From: Sepioteuthis lessoniana
Lineage: Eukaryota; Mollusca; Cephalopoda; Myopsida; Loliginidae
Length of the DNA: 64,000 nt
NCBI GenBank assembly: GCA_963585895.1
Contig: OY757912.1
Span: 78,654,602-78,718,601, forward strand
Direction: 5' to 3'
The translations under genes were made by a program, and so were the position numbers. The notes under the pieces are model-generated. The model made no database searches, had not been told where the DNA came from, and saw only the letters and a program-made list of their open reading frames with translations. How positions within the stretch are numbered: position 1 is the stretch's first letter; the number at the start of each line of letters is the position of its first letter. Positions 42,285 through 52,864 of the stretch are shown here, in pieces.

Positions 42285-43745
42285 ATACAAATAATTACTA
42301 AATAGATCAAATCAACCCTAATAGAAATAACTATATAGTTTCAAGTACGTCTTTAATAGTCATTTGTGTCCACTCAGTTATGTGGTTTCAAGTACGTATT
42401 TCTATATAATGATAGTCATTTGTGTTCACAGTTATATAGCTTCAAGTACGTATTTCAGTTTAATAATAGTCATTTATGATCACATAGTTATATGGTTTCA
42501 AGTACGTATTTCTATTTAATAATAGTCGTTTTGAGCACACAGTTATAGGGTTTTAAGTACGTATTTCTATTTAATAATAGTCATTTTGTGCACACAGTTA
42601 TGAGGTTTGAAGAACGTATTTCTCTTTAATAATAGTCATTTTTTGTCCACACAGTTATATGGTTTCAAGTACGTATTTCTGTTTAATAATAGTCATTTAT
42701 ATACGCACAATTATATGGTTTCAAGTACGTATTTCTATTTAATAATAGTCGTTTTTTGTGCACACAGCGATATGGTTTCAAGTACGTATTTCTGTTTAAT
42801 AATAGTCATTTATATACGCACAGTTATATGGTTTCAAGTACGTATTTCTATTTAATAATAGTCATTTTTTGTCCACACAGTTATATGGTTTCAAGTACGT
42901 ATTTCTATTTAATAATAGTCGTTTTTTGTGCACACAGCGATATGGTTTCAAGTACGTATTTCTGTTTAATAATAGTCATTTATATACGCATAGTTATATG
43001 GTTTCAAGTACGTATTTCTATTTAATAATAGTCATTTTTTGTCCACACAGTTATATGGTTTCAACTACTTATTTCTGTTTAATAATAGTCATTTTTGTGC
43101 ACACAGTTATATGGTTTCAAGTACGTATTTCTATTTAATAACAGTCATTTTTTGTCCACACAGTCATATGGTTTCAAGCACGTATTTCAGTTTAATAATA
43201 GTCATTCATATACGCACAGTTATATGGTTTCAAGTACGTATTTCTATTTAATAATAGTCATTTTTTGTGCACACAGCGATATGGTTTCAAGTACCTATTT
43301 CTATTTAATAATAGTCATTTTTTGTCCACACAGTTATATGGTTTCAAGTACGTATTTCTGTTTAATAATAGTCATTTATATACGCACAGTTATATGGTTT
43401 CAAGTACGTATTTCTATTTAATATCTGACACTAATACCGATTTCAAGAAATTATTTGTATTCAATAATTTCCACACGGTTGTATGCTTTCAAATAACTAA
43501 TAATAATCCTATGTAAATGATTATAGTGTCAAGTAACTATCCTTGATACAAATAATTTTCAGTTACACAGCGTCAAGTATTTCTTTAAAATGCAAATAAT
43601 TTTTAAACCGATTTCTTTGACCATAGGTGGGACCCTAACAAGAGTTACTACTCTGCATGCGAGTGGGTCTTGGAGCAATGGGGATGATGGGTTTCTCCAC
43701 ACTGGGTCCTCACAATCAGATGCAGTTTATTTTCCTACTCAGGAT
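42285..43745 (-). mobile_element. SINE-C with hugely expanded internal repeat
   Basis: The reversed, diverged SINE-C head lies at 43617-43740 (CATAGGTGGGACCCTAACAA, CACAATCAGATG). Upstream come two older units (43440-43600) and then the minisatellite. The whole is best read as one SINE-C whose body has expanded. Confidence 0.75.
42337..43425. repeat. Minisatellite, ~56-bp unit, about 20 copies
   Basis: Unit landmarks: CAGTTATATGGTTTCAAGTA, CGTATTTCTATTTAATAATA, GTCATTTTTTGTCCACA. There are two alternating variants of the last part (TTTTTTGTCCACA or TATATACGCACA), giving a partly higher-order order. It derives from the ~70-bp SINE-C internal unit. Many units are 57 bases, a multiple of three, which produces long repeated pseudo-ORFs (YGFKYVFLFNNSH) without coding meaning. 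Confidence 0.95.
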
Positions 43746-44009
43746 ACCTATTTTTATGGAGTAGTGTAATGTTACAGTTCTCAAATAGTCGTTTGTAATT
43801 CTCCCAGAGCAAACAGATACTTGCACTACCACGGTTCTAACGGGACTATAAGAGTTGGCCTACCTCTTAGGTTTCAGTCGGACTCCCGTTTTAACCTCAC
43901 CGTGACAAAAAGGGACAAACACACAAAACCCCGTAAGTTGGTTCATTTGATACGAAGTCTATTTGCTACTACCCTACAACAACAAAAAGAAAATTATTAA
44001 GAAATAAAA
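43746..44009. other. Unassigned
   Basis: Slightly GC-richer stretch with no match elsewhere in the window and no supportable frame. Confidence 0.45.
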
Positions 44010-44360
44010 AAAAAATTCATGTCAACTAAGGGGCATAAAATTCCCTGTAGACATGACTGGGTAGGAAAGGCAACCCCATTGGGAATTGTATGAGTGGTTT
44101 GGTCATACACAAACCAGAATCTGTCAAAGAAAAATGAGATTTATAAAATTCTCTGTGATTTTGATAGACAAACAAATCACCAAAACCCCAGACAGAATAC
44201 CAGACCTAGCATTGATAAGAAAAAAACTTACTTTCTAATAAGCTTTTCTGTTTGGGGATCGTAGAAAGAAAATAAAAGAAAATAAATTATTACCAAATAC
44301 ATGGATCTTGCTGGAGAGCTGAAAAGGCTGTGGAACTTAAGGGAGACTATGATAGCGATT
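44010..44360 (+). mobile_element. RLE LINE segment (part 1)
   Basis: HDWVGKATPLGIV, HKPESVKEK-FIKFSVILIDKQ, and YMDLAGELKRLWNLR. Closely parallel to 48470-49020, with the next element joined at the same LINE position (ATAGCGATTG). Confidence 0.75.
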
Positions 44361-44500
44361 GTTTGATTTAGTTTGGCCTGTTTGTTATGGCATATTAACC
44401 ATTATAGTCGATACGCCATAAGCGATCCTTGTAGAAGGACTATTGTGTGACTATTCAAACCAATACTGGGTGGATAAGAGAATTAATACCTTTCCTAAAG
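44361..44500 (-). mobile_element. SINE-B/C tail-bearing fragment
   Basis: Begins TTTGATTTAGTTTGG (decayed TTTGG repeats), then TTATGGCATATTAACCATTA and a SINE-B-like body. Inserted at the same RLE LINE position as the fragment at 49021. Confidence 0.7.
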
Positions 44501-44504
44501 TTAG

Positions 44505-44645
44505 TTGGTTGGTTTCTTTGTTTAATGGCATCGTGATTTCCCAAGGGTATTAGTCCAAAAGTGAATGTTATTGCGCAACTGGAGTTCGAACTTGTCTACT
44601 AAAATGTCGCTGTTCAGTTCGTTAGCCACTACAACACAAGGACTC
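44505..44645 (-). mobile_element. SINE-B, internally deleted
   Basis: TTTCTTTGTTTAATGGCATC joins directly to the central domain (TTCCCAAGGGTATTAG), skipping ~90 bases. The head is intact to TTAGCCACTACAACACAAGG. Confidence 0.8.
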
Positions 44646-44689
44646 TCTAAAATACCAATTAGAGTTGGACTACTTCGAACGATTTCAAG

Positions 44690-44930
44690 GGTTAAAAGGA
44701 TTTCCTATGACGAAGTGGGTGATGTGCTGGACTGCGACATCTTTGTAAGTTCGACTTTCAGTCTCATTATTTCGTTCACTTTTGGACTCATGCCCTCGAA
44801 AAAAGTGTGACCTTCCCTTATACCCCACATATATGGGTTGAATAGTACCACTTCAACGATGGCTTTGGTATTAAATAACCCACAAAGTTTGATAAGCCAT
44901 TAGACATAGAAACCAAACCAATGTTCTGGA
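44690..44930 (+). mobile_element. SINE-B, old copy
   Basis: Head (TGCTGGACTGCGACATC), B-box AGTTCGACTTTC, central domain, and tail ending GAAACCAAACCAA. It lies head-to-head with the copy at 44505-44645. Confidence 0.82.
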
Positions 44931-45240
44931 AAAGAGTTTCGGAGAATTAGAGATAAGAAGATTTATCGATACCATCCAAATCAGAGAATTTTTTAAATCA
45001 AATTGAATACACAGAAGAGTCCTGGATACTAGGAGAGACTTGCTGTCACTCAGACTTCAATGAAAAATTATGAGTAGAAAATGGCGTGAAAGATTTGCAC
45101 GGAGCAAAATAATAATGATCAAAGTTTCTATAATGAAACCTATAGAGAGAAACAGAATCATCAAGAAATCATTAAAAAAAAACAATACGAACTAATAATG
45201 CAAAAGACAGAAATAGATAGGACCCATGAAAATAATAAGT
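44931..45240 (+). mobile_element. RLE LINE segment (part 2)
   Basis: Continues the copy of 44010-44360 after the SINE cluster: KEFRRIRDKKIYRYHPN, RRVLDTRRDLLSLRLQ. This is the C-terminal region. Confidence 0.65.
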
Positions 45241-45244
45241 GCAG

Positions 45245-46040
45245 ACTGATTGGTTTGGTTTGGTTGAGATTTATGGCATATCAACCATTGTACGTTATGT
45301 AATGCCAAATCCTCTTTATATTTATATATATGATTTGTAAAAGCATAGTTTGTAGATAACATTTTTAAACGAGACAGAGCTCATTTCTTTGCGTACAGTT
45401 AAATGCTTATATAGATTATTTGTAAGTTAATATTTTGTAGACAGAGCTAATTTGTTTGCACACAAATATTTCTATTATTTGCAAACAATTGAATGGTCTC
45501 AAATATTCTTATACGAATAGTCCTATTTAGAATTACTCATTTGTTTGCGCTCACTAAACTGGTTTCAAATATTGTTATCTAACATAAATAGTTTTATTTG
45601 GACAAATTTAGATGGCTCTATGCATCACTATTGAACACCAAGAATTCAATTTAGGCATCCAATTAAAGAATTTCAAGTATTGCTAATCAACTATTATAAT
45701 TCTCAACATTACTCATTCGTTAGGACACAAATTATTCAAAGTATTGCTATGTATCACTAAGAATTCAATTAAACATCAGTCATTTGTTTACTAACAGGTT
45801 AAATGTCAAACAGTTCTATATGATCCATAGATAGGACCCTATCAGGTACTACCACTCTGGTTCAGAGTGGACCTGGAAGTAATGGCAATGAAGAGGTACT
45901 CTGTATTCCCCAAAGCTCCAGAGTTGGAGCCTCACCGTCACATGGAGTAATGTCATATCCAGTACACAGTTTAAAAGGTGCCTTACTCGTCTGAAGAGAT
46001 TCAGTCGATGTATTCTAAAACCTCAGCCGTTTGGGCTAGT
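45245..46040 (-). mobile_element. SINE-C, long copy (~800 bp)
   Basis: TTTGG repeats, tail (GGCATATCAACCATTG), about six internal ~70-base units, then the head reversed (CATAGATAGGACCCTATCAG, CCCCAAAGCTCCAGAG). Internal-unit number varies between copies (1 to about 20). Confidence 0.9.
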
Positions 46041-46049
46041 GCTGACAGA

Positions 46050-46420
46050 ATGGTGATAGAGAGGGAATATTAATCCACATAATAAGTGAATTCAGCTTAC
46101 TGGCTCAAAAGGAGTACAAGAGAAGACACAAAGCGGAAGGTGATCCATTGGGAATTGTTAAAGTGACTAAGATTTGACCATCCTGAAAAACACTATATGC
46201 ACAAACCAAAATCTGTCCTAGAAAATAAGACCCATAAAATCCTCAGAGACTTTGAGAGAAAAATGGATCAATCTCAGCCAGAAAACAAGACCAAATCGGA
46301 ATAAACAAGAAGAAATGAAAATGTCAGCAACAAGACTTCTTCAATCAGATAGAATTAAAAACAATCAGTTTAAATTGGTGTGAAAAACTTGCCAGGATTA
46401 AAATATCTTTCATTTTATAA
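46050..46420 (+). mobile_element. RLE LINE scrap
   Basis: The reading gives RVIRGNINPHNK-EFSLLAQ (CCHC-adjacent), KEYKRRHKAEGDPLGIV and HKPKSVLENKTHKILRDFER, then MDQSQPENKTKS. Confidence 0.7.
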
Positions 46421-46533
46421 ATACTTTAATTTGTTCTCAATTACCTGACTCTCCTCGTACAATACTCTACAAATGAATATCGAAGAAACTATCAAAATTT
46501 TTGCATATATCAATGTGATGAGAATACACAAAA

Positions 46534-46750
46534 TACCGTAAATTTTGGCGTATAAGTCGACCTTGTAAGACAGAAAAAACCTTTGTAAAACTAAGGATCG
46601 ACTTATACGGTAGTGCTAAACCCAAACGTTTACCACTGTTTTACGAGTAAAGGTTTGGATTTTAGCTCTGCCGTATAACTTGACCCTTTAGTATAGTTGA
46701 GATTTTTAAAGATTAAAAGGGCAACTTATAAGCCGCATTTTATGGCATTC
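46534..46750. mobile_element. Foldback MITE with CGTATAAGTCGACC ends
   Basis: The left end ACCGTAAATTTTGGCGTAT and the right end, read reversed (GCCATAAAATGCGGCTTAT), are ~30 base inverted repeats. An inner CGACTTATACGG makes further palindromes. About 217 bp, non-coding. The CGTATAAGTCGACC signature is that of a widespread non-autonomous DNA transposon group; the superfamily is not determined here. Confidence 0.75.
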
Positions 46751-46870
46751 TTTAAATTGTTCGACACACATTTGTTTTCTTTCCTACCACACATCATGTT
46801 CACTCCGTTTTAACATAAAATCTAAAGAACTTCTAGTGCGAGATATCATTTAAAGATAAAAATGGGTTTT

Positions 46871-47150
46871 CTGTAATGGTTATCGTCGTAGAAAATGGAC
46901 ACGGCGACACAAGTTCAAATCCTGGATGAGGTTGATTGCATTTCACATAGCACTAATACCCTTGGGAAAGGTATGAGTCCAATTATTCTCCCTCCAGCTA
47001 TGGGTAAATAGTAGGACAGACTGTTCTTCAGCCTTGGTGAGGCAACTAGTATAGGAGAAGGAAAACTCTGAATTCAAACCTGTTAAACTCCGCTTAAAAT
47101 TTGACCTTGTGTCATATCCTGTCCGAGCGGAGAGGTTGGCTAAATATGAT
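46871..47150 (+). mobile_element. SINE-A, slightly 5'-truncated
   Basis: The tRNA head starts within the A-box (CTGTAATGG). AAAATGGGTTTT (46859-46870) and AAGATGGGTTTT (47152-47163) form the target-site duplication. Body and tail are close to consensus. Confidence 0.93.
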
Positions 47151-47154
47151 AAAG

Positions 47155-47370
47155 ATGGGTTTTGTTTCTTCGTTTAATGTTAAATTAACCTTCGTGAATT
47201 ATTTGATGCCAAAGCCATGCTCGTAAAATTACAGCTGGTGGGATAAGGGTTCATACCTTTCCTAAAGTTAATAGTCAAAAAGTAAACATAAAAATGCAAC
47301 TGAAGTTTGAACTCGTTTACTAGGACCTAACAATGCAGCACGTTAGCCACTGCACCACTGCGACTTACCA
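47155..47370 (-). mobile_element. SINE-B, old copy
   Basis: TTTGTTTCTTCGTTTAATG tail, central domain ATACCTTTCCTAAAG, head CACGTTAGCCACTGCACCAC. Confidence 0.8.
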
Positions 47371-47598
47371 ACAGCAAAAGAGAGGGAACAGAGAAAATAA
47401 CTATTTCAAAATGGACGCCTCCTGAAATCCAAGGCCGACAATTAATAAGGCGGTGGTTAACTGAGGAGTTTATGGTGAGCGCTCAAAAGGAATTTCGCTG
47501 TGTAAGAGCTATTATTACGATACCAACGAAAATAGCTTTACTTCTTTCCTATAGACATTGCTCAACTTAAAACTATTACTTAACGATCTAAATAATCA

Positions 47599-47644
<46 letters not shown>

Positions 47645-48196
47645 ACAATATTTAATCCAGTAAATCCGGAGTTGGAAACAATTCCAAGCAGGACAATTAA
47701 AATATTCAAATATAGAATATTAGATTTAAGTAATCCCGGACAAAAGCTCAATGCCAATAAAATCAACAGAGCAAATTATTTTTTCAAAAAATTTTTTATT
47801 CAGACATGTCTGAATAACGATTCTTTATATAATTCTTTGGATAGTTAGACTTGTATTTTTGTATTTGTAATTTTTTCCTCTGTTAAATTTGAAGAATGGT
47901 GAACACGGATGTTCTTTACATGCCAAAATAAGTTGAGACTTATTGCAACTTGATTTGGAAGGGTTACGTTTATGTAGGAGAAATAATGTTTGTTTGTATT
48001 TTTTGGGGGGGTAGTCTGGTTGTAAATGTGAAAGAGTTATTTTAATCCATTTTCTTATTTGATCTGAAGAAGCCCTGTTAATTTTTTAGAGCATTGATTT
48101 ATATCCATGCTTTTTAACAGGATAGAAATAAATTTATTATCTTTATGTGACCGATTGTTAGTTTTACATATATATCCTCTTTTTACAAGGGAGAAA

Positions 48197-48248
<52 letters not shown>

Positions 48249-48468
48249 CAGCTATGTCTTTTCAAATTCAAAACGGAGATTTTATTAGAATCTATCAAAA
48301 GCATTTTCACAAAAGTTTATTTTATGGTTTCGTTTCATTATTTAATTTCATACAAACATTAACGTTTATTACTATTTCTGAACCACCTTGTCCCTCACTA
48401 TCGAAGAATGATATCCCGGGTAATTTGCGAAAAAAAAAACCAACTAAAAGAGAACAATTAAAATAAGA
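47371..48468. other. Unassigned; two TA arrays and one open stretch
   Basis: TA arrays at 47603-47641 and 48199-48245. A 96-codon plus frame (47558-47848) reads through a TA run and then has an Asn/Lys-rich, non-repetitive part (LETIPSRTIKIFKYRILDLS) that I cannot place. TCTGAAGAAGCCCTG near 48064 recalls retroelement terminal motifs. No function proposed. Confidence 0.35.
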
Positions 48469-48469
48469 C

Positions 48470-49020
48470 TCTTGTCAACTGAGGTACATAAAATTTCCTG
48501 TAGACATGACTCGGAATGGATAAGCAACCCAGTAGGAATTGTGTGCGGAATTTAGCCATGCATATATCAGAAACTGTCAAAGAAAAATAAGACGTAGCAT
48601 TCTCTGAGATTTTGATTGACAAACGAACCACCAAACCCCAGACAGAATATCAGACGTAATCTGAATTAACAAGAAAAAACAAAGAACTTACCATCCAGAG
48701 GACTGTAGTTTGGTTTCTTTGTTTAATGGCATATCAACTCTTTTTAGGTTATTTAATGCCAAAGCCATTCTCCTAGAAGAACAGTAGTGGTACTATTTAA
48801 CCCATAGCTGGGAGGATTAGGGGGTTCATACCTTTCCCAAGGGTATTTGCCCGAAAGTGAACGTAATAGCGCGACTGGAGTACGAACTCGCTTACGACGA
48901 TTCCGCAGTCCATCGCTTTAACCATTACACTACAAGGACACCCCCAATAAATAAAAAAGAAAAAATAGACAAATGTATGGATCTTGCCGGAGAGCTGAAA
49001 AGCTGTGGAATATATGATAC
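48470..49020 (+). mobile_element. RLE LINE segment, split by SINE-B
   Basis: Parts 48470-48715 (HDSEWISNPVGIV, SKKNKT-type words) and 48943-49020 (NKKEKIDKCMDLAGELK-CG) flank a SINE-B. It ends at ATACCAATTG, where a TTTGG-repeat element follows, exactly as at 44360. Confidence 0.75.
48716..48942 (-). mobile_element. SINE-B, full length, young
   Basis: Tail, central domain and head (CCATCGCTTTAACCATTACA) nearly match the copy at 14013. Only the long CCAAA run is short. It sits between LINE codons. Confidence 0.93.
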
Positions 49021-49130
49021 CAATTGTTTGGTTTGGTTTGGTTTGGTTTGGTTTGGTTTGGTTTGGTTGTTTTTATGACCTATTAACCATCGTAGGTTAT
49101 TCAATGTATTATGTAGAAGAATGTACCGAT
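49021..49130 (-). mobile_element. SINE-C tail fragment with long TTTGG run
   Basis: Nine TTTGG units followed by TTTTTATGACCTATTAACCA and TAGGTTATTCAATG. The rest of the element is missing. Confidence 0.8.
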
Positions 49131-49254
49131 ACTGACACGTGGTTCGAACACGGATTTCTTGCCAACAAATTGATTGTGCTATTGGAGTTCACGTGATTAG
49201 AAGTAATGGATATAAAAATGGGTTCGACAGAGGTCTGACGAGAACGAGTTGTGC

Positions 49255-49855
49255 GTATGCATAGTCTCTGAACATTGCTAGGCTGGGATACACTTCAGTC
49301 GGCTGTGTGGCACGGTATACGAATCAGTTCGGTTTGGTTTGGTTTGGTTTGGTTTGGTTTCTTTGTTTAATGGCATATAAAACTCTTTTTAGGTTATTTA
49401 ATGCCAAAGCCATTCTCCTAGAAGAACAGTAGTGGTACTATTTGACCCATAGCTAGGAGGATAAGGGGTTCATACCTTTCCCAAGGGTATTTGCCCGAAA
49501 GTGAACGTGATAGCGCGACTGGAGTAGAGTCAGTTCGGGTGTGTCCTGGTTCAAGTGACAGTTGGTCGCGGCCGTCTGACATGGATTCCGGGAAGCCGGC
49601 ATTCATATAACGCGTGCTAAGAACGGCATATTCAAGCCTAAGATGGCCGTCCTCCAGGCTCTAACCCTCCTCGGAGAGGCTAGATTTATCGCTTGGCGCC
49701 CGAGGCGCCCTATTTTGAGATGAATGTCGACGGAGCTCGAGGCATTTTTGTACCCACCCGGCGTGTCTGGGCTACTGCCCTGTGTCTGGACCCACCTAAA
49801 AAGGACTTGTGCTACGCTCGTCCGGTCAGTGGGACGTATTACAAATACCGAGGAG
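49255..49855 (+). repeat. GC repeat copy, split by SINE-B
   Basis: Left part 49255-49332 (GGGATACACTTCAGTCGGCT), right part 49531-49855 (GGTGTGTCCTGG, TCTAACCCTCCTCGGAGAGG, TTATCGCTTGGCGCC, GTCTGGACCCACC). Diverged about equally from the tandem units and from the copy at 25329. Confidence 0.85.
49333..49530 (-). mobile_element. SINE-B, 5'-truncated, with target duplication
   Basis: CAGTTCGG at 49325-49332 and 49531-49538. TTTGG repeats, tail and central domain are present; the element stops inside the B-box region (CTGGAGTAGAGT). The 5' truncation together with the target duplication is the signature of target-primed reverse transcription. Confidence 0.93.
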
Positions 49856-49859
49856 TGTG

Positions 49860-50035
49860 TATGTAAAATAGAGGAAAAACTTAACATCGTGAGTTAGTAT
49901 CGTTTAGCAGTCAAGACTCGGTATTCCACTTGGTAACAGTGTGAAGAGATTTTAAGTATCAGCCAAAAATCCGCTTCACGGAACTTTACAAAATAATGCC
50001 AAAGCCATATTTGAAGAAGAAAAGTACTGGTGTTG
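49860..50035. other. Unassigned
   Basis: No supportable feature. Confidence 0.4.
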
Positions 50036-50039
50036 TATA

Positions 50040-50290
50040 TTGACCTCCGACCTGGCCAAACATGCCATTCCAAAGACGGCGGAAGTTGCATATTCTGTTG
50101 ACATGGGCGAGCTTGGCTGACAATATTGGACAGGGTTAAAATCCCACGGTACTGTCACAAACTGATGCACCGAAAGGGGGTGACCTATGAACTGCATGAC
50201 CGTTATTTCCGCTCGATGATGATCAAAACATGCAATTCCAAAGACGGCGGAAGTGGCATATTCCGTTGGCCATTTATGGGCAGAGATTGA
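50040..50290 (+). mobile_element. LTR-like fossil fragment
   Basis: Matches part of the 51690-52320 repeat in the opposite orientation (GACCTATGAACTGCATGACC, GTTATTTCCGCTCGATGATG). An internal ATTCCAAAGACGGCGGAAGT segment occurs twice (50069 and 50235). Old, broken. Confidence 0.5.
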
Positions 50291-50459
50291 GTGTGCGTTG
50301 AACTATTATAGAACTCAGTGCAGTGGAAATTCAATCAGTTTTGGCGATCAGAGAGTTGGAGAAATGATGCTGTAGAGAAAATAGCACCCAGCAGAGAGCT
50401 GGGCCTCCGGGCCTCCGGTTGAGCAACCCTGGAGAACGAGAAAGACACACTGCTATGTC

Positions 50460-50612
50460 CAGAGGAGCTGGGGAGGTCAATATGTAATTTACGAAGCTCT
50501 TTGCTTCGATGTGGCACAAGGCCGATTGAATGGGGCACCCAATGAGACTCGAACTCACTCTTGCAGGTTTGCTAGTCAAGCTTGCTAACCATTACACTAC
50601 CGGAGATGCCTG
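50460..50612 (-). mobile_element. SINE-D (tRNA-derived), copy 1
   Basis: On the minus strand, CTCCGGTAGTGTAATGG (A-box) and GAGTTCGAGTCTC (B-box) are spaced as in a tRNA, followed by a body with GGCCTTGTGCCACATCG and GCTTCGTAAATTA. A diverged second copy is at 54105. The adjoining 50331-50460 may be more of the body. It is not a working tRNA gene, because the acceptor ends do not pair fully. Confidence 0.75.
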
Positions 50613-50875
50613 GGGAGGTCAATATGCTGCAGTCTTTGTTCAGTTCCAACTCCCTCTCACACAAAACCCTTTCAAATAAAGTGAGAGGTATATTTTTCTA
50701 AAGAACGGTGTCGCTCGTTATTATTGTGTTATTGTTATTGTTATGTTTATGCATGCATCTGCATCTGAGTATACAACACTGATACTATTTATTATTTGTT
50801 ACGCCTCCTTTTTTATTATCTTCTAACATCAACCTTAAAAAAATATTTGCACAAAACGTATACGCTATTAATACC

Positions 50876-51362
50876 GGCCCAGTTGGCTGGGGCTGTAGAA
50901 TACACTGACTGCATCTCTGCCGAGGGGTAAAACCCCGCCAACGAGTGTCCTGGATATGACATTAAACAATCTGATGTTGAAACTCTACTGATGCTTGAGC
51001 TTTGGAGAATGCGTAGCACTCTTTCATTGCCATCGCTCCCAGTTCCACTCTGACTCTACGTATGCTTATTTATGTGTCAAATAGAATTAGAATGCGTACA
51101 TATGCTAAACTGAATTGATTGAAATTAAACTGTTTTGACATTTAACTGTGTGTAAACAAAAACTATACTTATACTAAATAGAATTGTTTTAATAAGAACT
51201 GTTTGACTGAACTGAATCGCTTGAAATAGAAATGTTTTGACAATTAAACAGTGTACTTATGCTTGAAAAATTGTTTGAAATAGATCTGCTTATGTTTAAA
51301 AATGGATTTGGCATTAAATAACCAACAAAGGTTCATGTGCCATAAAAAACCTACAAACACAA
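50876..51362 (+). mobile_element. SINE-C, complete
   Basis: Head GCCCAGTTGGCTGGGGCTG, block GGATATGACATTAAACAATC, internal units, tail GGATTTGGCATTAAATAACC. The CCAAA run is decayed. Confidence 0.9.
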
Positions 51363-51685
51363 TGACTCTAAACAAATGAAAATCTGTTAAGTAATTCATC
51401 CCATCATTCCCAATAATATCCACTTAAGTTCTTTTTAAACCGTTATTTCAGTAATGATCCAATTTAATCTTAATTTTTTTTACACTATTGCTGTTATTGA
51501 TTTGCTTTGGAAATTTGTCACCAAAATATATTCTTACTCTTTGAGCAAAAAAGTCTTGTTGGTTAGTAGACGTAGTTTTTGAAATACCTCTTTTTGAAGT
51601 TACTCTTCGGGGAGAAATACTGAAAAAATATCAATCATTAGTAGAAATTTCATTATGTTGCATACATATATATACTGGATAAATA
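51363..51685. other. No gene seen
   Basis: AT-rich, unassigned. Confidence 0.5.
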
Positions 51686-51689
51686 CTGA

Positions 51690-52320
51690 CACAATGATAA
51701 ACGACGCATCAAAGAAGACGCAGGAAGACGCTGGAAGAAACGACGCAAAAAGACTTCTTTAACAATATTTTTACCTCTCACTTTATTGCAAGGGTTCGAA
51801 AAGGTTGTTCAAGGTTTGCATGTGAGAGGGTGCTGGAGACCGAACATAAACTTCATATTTTGACCCCACTGTTATGACCGTCACGTTGTGTCTTTCTTGT
51901 TCTCCTGATGTTGGGGTCCACTCCATCGGGGGTTTCCGAGGGCCCCTCGGTCGGGTGTGGCTTTCCCTACCACATCTGGTCTCTAGCTGTCTGGAATTCT
52001 ACTGGCAACCCTTTGGCACCCCGAACTCAACTGAGTTAAATAATAATTCAACGCCCTCACGATCGCCCACTGGATCTTTGAAATCGAATGTTTAATCGTC
52101 ATCAAGCGGAAATAACTGTCATGCAGTTCAGAGGTTACTCTCTTCCGGTGCATCACTGTAGTGGCACCGTGGGACCTTCACCTTGTCCCATATCATAAGC
52201 CTTAATCCGCCCACGTGATCTCTTTCGATTACTGGCCATTGGAATGTGTCACTTCCTTCCGGTGCATCACCTTGGAATAGTATTTTTGGGCCGGGTCGAA
52301 GGTCAAAATATAACAATTAA
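51690..52320 (-). mobile_element. LTR-like fossil repeat, copy 2
   Basis: Partner of 3815-4490 with the same order of blocks. The two differ in the middle (51905-52090 versus 4035-4265), so they are different subfamily members or one carries an insertion. No coding part is attached. Confidence 0.5.
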
Positions 52321-52509
52321 TCATTTTAAAAGCTTCGATTAGAACACCTCTCCATCTTCTTTCTTGTAATGTAGTTAATCCTAATTTTTCCTTTCTCTCT
52401 CGATAACTGCAATGTTTTACTCTTTTTATTTTTATCACCGTTCTTCATATGCCCTCTGATTTCAACATGATACTCCAATTTCCATATTTAAAACACTGGA
52501 ACCCAGGCC

Positions 52510-52712
52510 TGACAACAATAATAGGTGTTATTTAGGTTTCACCGATTGCTGGAGGGATAAGGGAGTTCATAGCTTTCCCTAGAAAGTTATTAACTCCCTT
52601 ATCCCAGCTTTAGACCAAAAGTGAAAGTAATAGTGCAACTGGGGTTCGAACTCGCTTATGACAATGTCGCAGTCCAGCACGTTAGCCACTACGCCACGGA
52701 GACACCTCCCCT
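52510..52712 (-). mobile_element. SINE-B, with an inverted internal repeat
   Basis: Head (GCACGTTAGCCACTACGCCA), B-box and central domain. The block GATAAGGGAGTTCATAGC is followed by its own inverted counterpart TTAACTCCCTTATCC (52587-52601). The tail is lost. Confidence 0.8.
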
Positions 52713-52864
52713 TATTTCATGTTATTAAGAGACTTTATAACTCTCTATTACGGGCAAACAGCATTCAAGTAGAGTCTATTAGTCCTGTAAGGCAACTCAG
52801 TTAAGAAAAATTTACTCGGACTAACAATTCAATTAAACATCAAGCACTCTTTCGTAAATACTTA

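Noticed and set aside
42337-43425. CRISPR-like array
   Set aside because: Contiguous tandem units without unique spacers, in a eukaryotic repeat context.
42607-43516. Six overlapping frames with repeated YGFKYVFLFNNSH
   Set aside because: Produced by the 57-base minisatellite unit. Different frames give different repeats, and the unit derives from a SINE.
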